Shown here piece after piece: positions 7,130 to 10,581 of a DNA stretch of 10,581 nt (positions are counted from its first letter, which is position 1; the number at the start of each line of letters is the position of its first letter). Both the position numbers and the translations under genes were made by a program. The notes beneath the pieces were generated by a model. It ran no database searches, had not been told where the DNA came from, and worked only from the letters and a program-made list of their open reading frames with translations. The stretch spans positions 1 to 10,581 of the forward strand of contig JAEZNB010000042.1 of the NCBI GenBank assembly GCA_023441965.1. The letters are read 5' to 3'. Source of the stretch: Bacillota bacterium (GTDB lineage: Bacteria; Bacillota; Clostridia; Lachnospirales; Lachnospiraceae).

Positions 7130-7163
7130 ACCGCACGAAACGTGTCTCCTACCGCACGAATCG
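7130..7163. promoter_or_regulatory. Direct-repeat pair, likely LytTR response-regulator binding site (site A)
   Basis: Two boxes, ACCGCACGAAACG (7130-7142) and ACCGCACGAATCG (7151-7163) as read on the plus strand, are separated by 8 bases, a 21-bp period of two helical turns. This is the layout of AgrA/VirR/ComE-type LytTR operators (9-bp half sites, 12-bp gap). The sequence matches the second site at 8297-8330 at 32 of 34 positions, including the spacer. It lies just upstream of the small membrane-protein promoter and 5 bp past the stop of the zinc-ribbon gene. Confidence 0.72.
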
Positions 7164-7168
7164 TTATA

Positions 7169-7321
7169 TCAGTGTTGCTTTCCTTGCCGCAAAAGCTCCT
7201 GCAGCCTCTGTGATTCCTCACCGGAAGCAGGACGGATATGCCTTCCTTCACAGAAGGGACATTCCAGTATTTCTCCTAATCGATAGAACAAGAAACCACA
7301 ATCCTCACAAGCATAAACCAT
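7169..7321 (-). CDS. Small zinc-ribbon protein (50 residues)
   Basis: A short minus-strand gene from the ATG at 7319-7321 to TGA at 7169-7171. The protein begins MVYACEDCGFLFYRLGEILE and continues CPFCEG, giving two CxxC knuckles (Cys5/Cys8 and Cys21/Cys24) 12 residues apart: a rubredoxin-like zinc ribbon. The C-terminal half (SQRLQELLRQGKQH) looks helical and basic. The start is supported by a GGAAGGGAGAG purine-rich ribosome binding site that begins right after the stop of the HD-GYP gene, 17 bp upstream, so the two are translated from one message. A nucleic-acid-binding, redox or partner-binding role is possible; nothing in the sequence decides. Several CxxC-only proteins of this size accompany signalling genes in clostridia, but I cannot name this family. 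Confidence 0.78.
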   Translation of the reverse strand: MVYACEDCGFLFYRLGEILECPFCEGRHIRPASGEESQRLQELLRQGKQH

Positions 7322-7338
7322 ACCTACGCTCTCCCTTC

Positions 7339-8178
7339 CTATAAGATCTCAACGACTTCGATATCTCTTTCTACCGACAGATCATGATATTCATTGTTAC
7401 ATAGAACCAGGGGCTGTGTTACCGTAATGGGGTTTATATTAACGATATTACCAATTTGCTCATTGCTTAAGCGTATCGTTCTGCCGTTATAATATTCGAT
7501 CATATTGGTTACGAAGATCTGACATATGCTTGGATCCAGATGATTGAAGCTATTTGCTTGAATCTCCTCAACGGCCTTTAAGGGTAAAACCTTTTTCTGA
7601 TAAGCCTTGCTGGCCGTGATCACATCAAAGTAATCTGCGATTGCGATTATTCTGCTGAAGAGATGGATTTTATCTTCCTTCAGTCCCAAGGGATAGCCTG
7701 TCCCATCCATTTTCTCATGATGGAATAAAACTGCCTGCAGTACTTCGGGATCGAAATCACCGTTGTTTTTCAATATTTTATAACTGATGACCGGATGCGC
7801 CTTCAGTCTTTCCATTTCATCTTCTGTTAAGGAATCCGTTTTATTCAACATGCTATCCTTCAGCTTTGCCTTCCCCATATCATGTAACAGTCCGGCAAAT
7901 ACCAGCTTCTCAAGTTTGATACTATCCATATTCATCCATGATCCAATGACAAAGGAGAGGAAGGCTACATTGGCCTGATGAGAATGCAGATGAGGATATT
8001 TATCCTGAACACCATTCAGGAAGGTTAATATATCCTTTTCCTCCTCCAGAAGCTTGCACATTTGAACAGAGAAGCTTTCTATGGGCCGGAAGTATAACTG
8101 TCTGCCAAATCTGATATCCTCCACTATATTGCGTGATATTCTGATTGCCTGATTATATATCTCATCTAAACGAAACAT
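7339..8178 (-). CDS. HD-GYP domain phosphodiesterase
   Basis: A 279-residue cytoplasmic protein with a short helical N-terminus (1-60), an HD-GYP domain (~60-230) and a C-terminal beta extension (~232-279). Visible signatures are GLLHDMGK with the HD pair at 99-100, HPV (128-130), the defining HHEKMDGTGYP (153-163) and RIIAIADYFDVITA (176-189). HD-GYP enzymes hydrolyse cyclic di-GMP, some also cyclic GMP-AMP. The metal-binding and GYP motifs are intact, so activity is expected. A GTG at 8185-8187 is in frame, but AGGAG (8187-8191) overlaps it and is ideally spaced (8 bases) from the ATG at 8176-8178, which I use. It shares its message with the zinc-ribbon gene. No sensory domain is fused; control is likely transcriptional via the LytTR-type repeats upstream. 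Confidence 0.93.
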   Translation of the reverse strand: MFRLDEIYNQAIRISRNIVEDIRFGRQLYFRPIESFSVQMCKLLEEEKDILTFLNGVQDKYPHLHSHQANVAFLSFVIGSWMNMDSIKLEKLVFAGLLHDMGKAKLKDSMLNKTDSLTEDEMERLKAHPVISYKILKNNGDFDPEVLQAVLFHHEKMDGTGYPLGLKEDKIHLFSRIIAIADYFDVITASKAYQKKVLPLKAVEEIQANSFNHLDPSICQIFVTNMIEYYNGRTIRLSNEQIGNIVNINPITVTQPLVLCNNEYHDLSVERDIEVVEIL

Positions 8179-8189
8179 AATACTCACTC

Positions 8190-8293
8190 CTATAAGCTCT
8201 GCATAAACCCTGCCACCTCAATGAAACAATGCTTCCGGATGCTGTATTCCGCTTCCTGGCCATAATCATAACAGATTGATATCAGAAAAACCG
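8190..8293 (-). other. Short protein-like open frame inside the HD-GYP leader
   Basis: One minus-strand frame is open for 33 codons and ends with TAG at 8190-8192. It reads plausibly as a protein tail (CYDYGQEAEYSIRKH, then CFIEVAGFMQSL), but it has no ATG, GTG or TTG start with a ribosome binding site. Its stop overlaps the HD-GYP ribosome binding site (TAGGAG), as in coupled genes. The predicted promoter lies inside its 5' part. It may be a relic of an earlier upstream gene or a chance frame. Confidence 0.25.
8265..8292 (-). promoter_or_regulatory. Promoter of the HD-GYP/zinc-ribbon operon, LytTR-activated type
   Basis: On the minus strand GGTTTT (8287-8292) is followed after 16 bases by TATGAT (8265-8270). 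The -35 is weak and lies 4 bases downstream of the LytTR-type repeat pair, exactly as at site A. An AATCTG just ahead of the -10 is shared between the two promoters. Transcription would begin near 8258, leaving a leader of about 80 bases. Confidence 0.55.
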
Positions 8294-8296
8294 TTT

Positions 8297-8330
8297 ACCG
8301 CACGAAACGTATCTCCTACCGCATGAATCG
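8297..8330. promoter_or_regulatory. Direct-repeat pair, likely LytTR binding site between divergent genes (site B)
   Basis: Plus-strand boxes ACCGCACGAAACG (8297-8309) and ACCGCATGAATCG (8318-8330) are separated by 8 bases, a 21-bp period. The pair lies between the HD-GYP gene (minus) and the LytTR regulator gene (plus). On the HD-GYP side it is 4 bases from the -35; on the regulator side it is 11 bases from the -35. The position allows activation of the HD-GYP operon and feedback on the regulator's own promoter. Confidence 0.74.
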
Positions 8331-8341
8331 TAGACATATTC

Positions 8342-8370
8342 TTGTAGCGTCTGTCGATTTATGGTACAAT
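8342..8370 (+). promoter_or_regulatory. Promoter of the response-regulator/kinase operon
   Basis: TTGTAG (8342-8347) and TACAAT (8365-8370) are separated by the optimal 17 bases. The -10 is a near-perfect sigma-A hexamer, so basal expression without an activator is likely. The LytTR-type repeats end 11 bases upstream. The leader would be about 28 bases. Confidence 0.65.
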
Positions 8371-8404
8371 AGAATGGAATGTTACAGAAGGGGAGGTGAT
8401 GAAT

Positions 8405-9139
8405 ATGCATATAGCGGTTTGTGATGACAATCCGGATGAGCTTTCGCGTATTTCCACACTGCTGGAGGATTACAACCACGAGGTGGACAGTACGGTTACA
8501 TACGAAAGCTTTCACAGTGCCTTAGATCTGATAGAGGTCATGAGAGAAAAGCAATTTGATTTATTGCTTTTAGACATTCTGATGCCGGGTCTCACAGGTA
8601 TGGAAGCAGCAAAAGAGCTTCGCCGTTCAGAGGATGAAATTCCGATTATCTTCCTTACCTCCTCCCGTGAACATGCGGTAGAAAGCTACCGTGTAGGCGC
8701 TAAGGATTACATAATGAAGCCTGCACAAAAGGATGAGATCTTTCCTTCCATCAGCAAGCAGCTGGCCAGGTTCAGGCAGGAGGATTCCTATCTAGCTCTG
8801 AAAGCAGGGAACGGTATTATAAAACTACCCTTTTCTCAGATTGTTTATGTAGAAGTATTAAACCGTTCCGTCCAGTTTATCCTCACAAACGGTGAGGTAA
8901 GGGAAGCCTATGGTTACCTTGCCGATTACGAAAGTGTCCTTCTGACAGACCCATATTTTTATAAGCCCCACCGTTCCTATGTAGTGAACCTGCGCCAGGT
9001 GACCGAGCTCCATAAGAAAGGATTTGCTACTACACAGGGTACAACAGTACCCGTAGCAAGAGATACTTTTTCCAAAGCAAAGGCTGCCTACATGAAGTAT
9101 TTGTTGTCACCCAATGAACGGAGGGATCTTCCATGCTAG
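8405..9139 (+). CDS. LytTR-family response regulator (AgrA/VirR type)
   Basis: A 244-residue cytoplasmic transcription regulator. Residues 1-~122 are a CheY-like receiver with acidic pocket D7/D8, phosphoacceptor D57 (LLLLDILMPGLTG), T85 and K105 (KPAQ). Residues ~128-233 are a LytTR DNA-binding domain, with the typical segment FYKPHRSYVVNLRQV (185-199). LytTR domains bind paired direct repeats about 21 bp apart, and such a pair lies just upstream of this gene and again at 7130-7163. Three in-frame starts exist (GTG 8396, ATG 8399, ATG 8405); the GGGGAGG at 8390-8396 is correctly spaced (8 bases) only for 8405. The kinase gene overlaps its 3' end by 7 bp, indicating a coupled two-component pair. 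Confidence 0.94.
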   Translation: MHIAVCDDNPDELSRISTLLEDYNHEVDSTVTYESFHSALDLIEVMREKQFDLLLLDILMPGLTGMEAAKELRRSEDEIPIIFLTSSREHAVESYRVGAKDYIMKPAQKDEIFPSISKQLARFRQEDSYLALKAGNGIIKLPFSQIVYVEVLNRSVQFILTNGEVREAYGYLADYESVLLTDPYFYKPHRSYVVNLRQVTELHKKGFATTQGTTVPVARDTFSKAKAAYMKYLLSPNERRDLPC

Positions 9140-10428
9140 ATAAAATCATTATTCTTTTTAGATCCGGTATGGTCCTGGTGTTCGGAGTTGCTGTAACTTT
9201 GATGTTTGCCGGTGTAAAGCGTACATGGGCAGGTAGGGTGGCAACCGTTGTATTCTATGCTTTTATCCTCATCATTCAAGTCATCTGCTGGCAAATGTTC
9301 GGCTTACAGCTTACGATGAAGCTATACCCCTTCATCACCCACTTTCCGTCGATTGTATTCATTTCCCTGTATTTCGGTAGGCCCTGGCTGATATCAACCA
9401 GCAGTGTACTGACGGCCTATTTGGTCTGCCAGGTCCCCAAATGGATCGGTTCAATGACCGCAGCGATTACAGGTAATCGTTATTCCGATCATTTCGGTTA
9501 TTTTGTTGCCATGTTTTTCGTATATTATTTTCTGAAAAAATACGTGGCCGAATCCATAAGACAATTAATGGAACGTTCCAAGCGTTCTTGCCTGCTCTTT
9601 GGTGCCGTACCTCTTTTATATTATTTATTTGATTATGCTACCACTGTCTATACGGATCTTTTATATACCGGTGCAAAAGAGGCAGTACAGTTTACTCCTT
9701 CTGTGATCTGTACCTTCTATCTGATCTTTGTTCTTCTGTACTACAATGAGACACAGAAGCAGACTGCCGCCCAGAGAGAGAGGGACATGTTTGCCTCCCA
9801 ATTTCAGAATGCCCGGGTAGAGCTTGAGGCCATGCGTCGGATGCAGAGCAACACCGTTATCTATCGCCATGATATGCGCCATCACCTGTCTCTGATCGGA
9901 GGCTTTGCAGCAGATGGTGATCTTCAGAAAATCAAGGATTACCTTGAAAGTACGGAGGCGGCGATAGATGCCCTGACGCCGATACGATATTGTGAGAATG
10001 ATACAGTGAATCTGATACTATCTACCTTTGAAAATAAGGCGAGAAGGTTGCGGGTAACGCTGCAGGCAGATGTTAAGCTGCCGGAGGAACTGGATATCAA
10101 CGATACCGAGTTATGTGCACTCTTGTCCAACGCATTGGAGAACGCACTGAATGCCGCTTCACTCGTGAAGGAAGATAAGCTACGTAAGATCTATATCAAT
10201 GCTCTAATGAATGACGATAGGCTGGTCATCTCTACAGAAAATGCCTATGTCGGACAAATTGAGATGGAGGGCGAGCTGCCCAAATCACAGAGTACCGAGG
10301 CCGGACATGGCTTCGGGATCAAGAGCATCGTCGCTATCGTGGAACGTTATGGGGGCTTATACTCCATCGAAACAGAGGGAGGCATCTTTATCCTAAGACT
10401 GATGTTACCCTTGGGTCGGAAGTCATAG
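9133..10428 (+). CDS. Multi-pass GHKL-type sensor histidine kinase (AgrC-like)
   Basis: A 431-residue membrane kinase. The first ~205 residues are strongly hydrophobic with about six or seven transmembrane segments (roughly 10-28, 36-57, 70-82, 86-108, 120-136, 152-170, 186-204). A helical linker (206-240) leads to the dimerisation/phosphoacceptor region with YRHDMRHHLSL, where His246 is the likely phosphorylated residue. The ATPase domain (~285-428) has an N-box SNALENALNA (332-341) and a G-box GHGFGIKSI (391-399), typical of HATPase_c_5/GHKL kinases such as AgrC. It phosphorylates the cognate LytTR regulator encoded immediately upstream; its ATG lies inside the 3' end of that gene behind GGAGGG. 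No AgrB protease or AgrD peptide gene is in the window, so the signal is unknown. Confidence 0.93.
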   Translation: MLDKIIILFRSGMVLVFGVAVTLMFAGVKRTWAGRVATVVFYAFILIIQVICWQMFGLQLTMKLYPFITHFPSIVFISLYFGRPWLISTSSVLTAYLVCQVPKWIGSMTAAITGNRYSDHFGYFVAMFFVYYFLKKYVAESIRQLMERSKRSCLLFGAVPLLYYLFDYATTVYTDLLYTGAKEAVQFTPSVICTFYLIFVLLYYNETQKQTAAQRERDMFASQFQNARVELEAMRRMQSNTVIYRHDMRHHLSLIGGFAADGDLQKIKDYLESTEAAIDALTPIRYCENDTVNLILSTFENKARRLRVTLQADVKLPEELDINDTELCALLSNALENALNAASLVKEDKLRKIYINALMNDDRLVISTENAYVGQIEMEGELPKSQSTEAGHGFGIKSIVAIVERYGGLYSIETEGGIFILRLMLPLGRKS

Positions 10429-10456
10429 ATAAAACGAACTGAATGAAAGTATAAAA

Positions 10457-10536
10457 ATCGGGTAGGAGGCTAACCATTAATTGATTAGCCGACCTCCCAC
10501 ACCGCACGTACGTACCGTTCGGTATACGGCGGTTCC
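10457..10536 (-). ncRNA. Group II intron domains V and VI
   Basis: Domain V: ACCGC (10533-10529) pairs with GCGGU (10505-10501), CGUA (10528-10525) with UACG (10510-10507), a two-base CG bulge lies at 10512-10511, and UACC (10524-10521) pairs with GGUA (10516-10513) around a GAAC loop. The triad preceding CGUA is CGC rather than the commoner AGC. An extra unpaired U sits at 10506. Domain VI: GGGAGG (10498-10493) pairs with CCU/CCC around a bulged A at 10463, 7 bases from the 3' end, the expected branch point; an upper 8-bp stem (10483-10490 with 10468-10475) carries a 7-base loop. Confidence 0.83.
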
Positions 10537-10581
10537 TTAGTTTTCACAGATTTTCAGATAATAGTCAGACATGGATATGTA
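10537..10581 (-). CDS. C-terminus of group II intron reverse transcriptase/maturase (partial)
   Basis: The last 14 codons before a TAA at 10537-10539 read YISMSDYYLKICEN. The stop directly abuts domain V, the usual place for an intron-encoded protein carried in domain IV. The fragment itself is too short to identify by motif; the assignment rests on its position against domains V and VI. The rest of the gene lies to the right of the window. Confidence 0.65.
   Translation of the reverse strand, partial: YISMSDYYLKICEN

Larger units (their letters stand above)
10457..10581 (-). mobile_element. 3' end of a group II intron (partial, continues past the right edge)
   Basis: Minus-strand reading from the window edge gives, in the correct order, the end of an intron-encoded protein (stop at 10537-10539), a domain V hairpin and a domain VI hairpin ending in CCCGAT at 10457. 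Terminal AT fits the AY 3' end of group II introns. The intron lies 28 bp downstream of the kinase stop codon, in the opposite orientation, so it does not interrupt that gene. Its 5' part, binding sites and most of the maturase are outside the window. Confidence 0.87.

Noticed and set aside
7038..7286. Plus-strand (82-codon) and minus-strand (60-codon, 7069-7251) open frames across the site A region.
   Set aside because: They run through the operator, promoter and zinc-ribbon gene in other frames and give cysteine- and serine-rich sequence without domain logic or a good ribosome binding site.
7130..8330. The two repeat pairs as a short CRISPR-like or attachment-site repeat.
   Set aside because: Only two loci exist, each with a fixed 8-bp conserved spacer and promoter-linked placement; there are no variable spacers, integrase gene or element boundaries.
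10499..10512. CACCGCACGTACG near the right edge resembles the LytTR-type box ACCGCACGAAWCG.
   Set aside because: It is part of the domain V stem, has no partner box at 21 bp, and lacks a promoter; the similarity is coincidental.

Overview
The window looks like chromosomal DNA of a low-to-moderate-GC clostridial Firmicute, most plausibly a Lachnospiraceae-type anaerobe. The reasons are strong AGGAGG ribosome binding sites, a large surface protein joining SLH domains to glucan/choline-binding-type repeats, an AgrC/AgrA-type GHKL kinase with a LytTR regulator, an HD-GYP phosphodiesterase and a group II intron. This assignment rests on gene content only. No RNA gene of the rRNA or tRNA type and no CRISPR array was seen.

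Layout from left to right. The first ~2.4 kb reads on the minus strand. A lipoprotein of the UshA/5'-nucleotidase family (614-2251) is followed by a short STAS anti-sigma-antagonist-like protein (253-552), then by a frame-disrupted gene tail (120-230) and by the TTG-initiated start of another gene running off the left edge (1-123). The nucleotidase start overlaps the stop of an orphan coding tail (2251-2424), so this region carries leftovers of genes that were deleted or replaced. A strong 14-bp hairpin (2445-2480) separates it from the next block.

The central block, also minus strand, holds an HD-GYP phosphodiesterase (7339-8178), a previously easy-to-miss 50-residue zinc-ribbon protein 17 bp downstream (7169-7321), a small one-pass membrane protein (6725-7051) and a secreted surface protein of 1339 residues (2540-6559). 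The surface protein has two copies of a glycine-rich repeat region built from rungs of about 30 residues, then three SLH domains and a C-terminal run of wall-binding repeats.

On the plus strand, 8405-10428 encodes a response regulator (CheY + LytTR) and a multi-pass GHKL histidine kinase overlapping by 7 bp. The most interesting signal is regulatory. A pair of 13-bp direct repeats with 21-bp periodicity, the geometry of LytTR binding sites, occurs twice. One copy lies between the kinase operon and the divergent HD-GYP gene; the other lies upstream of the small membrane protein. In both, the repeat pair ends exactly 4 bp before a weak minus-strand -35 (GGTTTT), with a -10 element 16-17 bp further on. 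This suggests that the two-component system switches on the HD-GYP/zinc-ribbon pair and the membrane-protein/surface-protein genes as one local cell-surface regulon.

The right edge contains the 3' end of a group II intron on the minus strand: the last 14 codons of its reverse transcriptase/maturase, domain V, and domain VI with a bulged branch-point A. The intron lies 28 bp beyond the kinase stop codon and continues out of the window.
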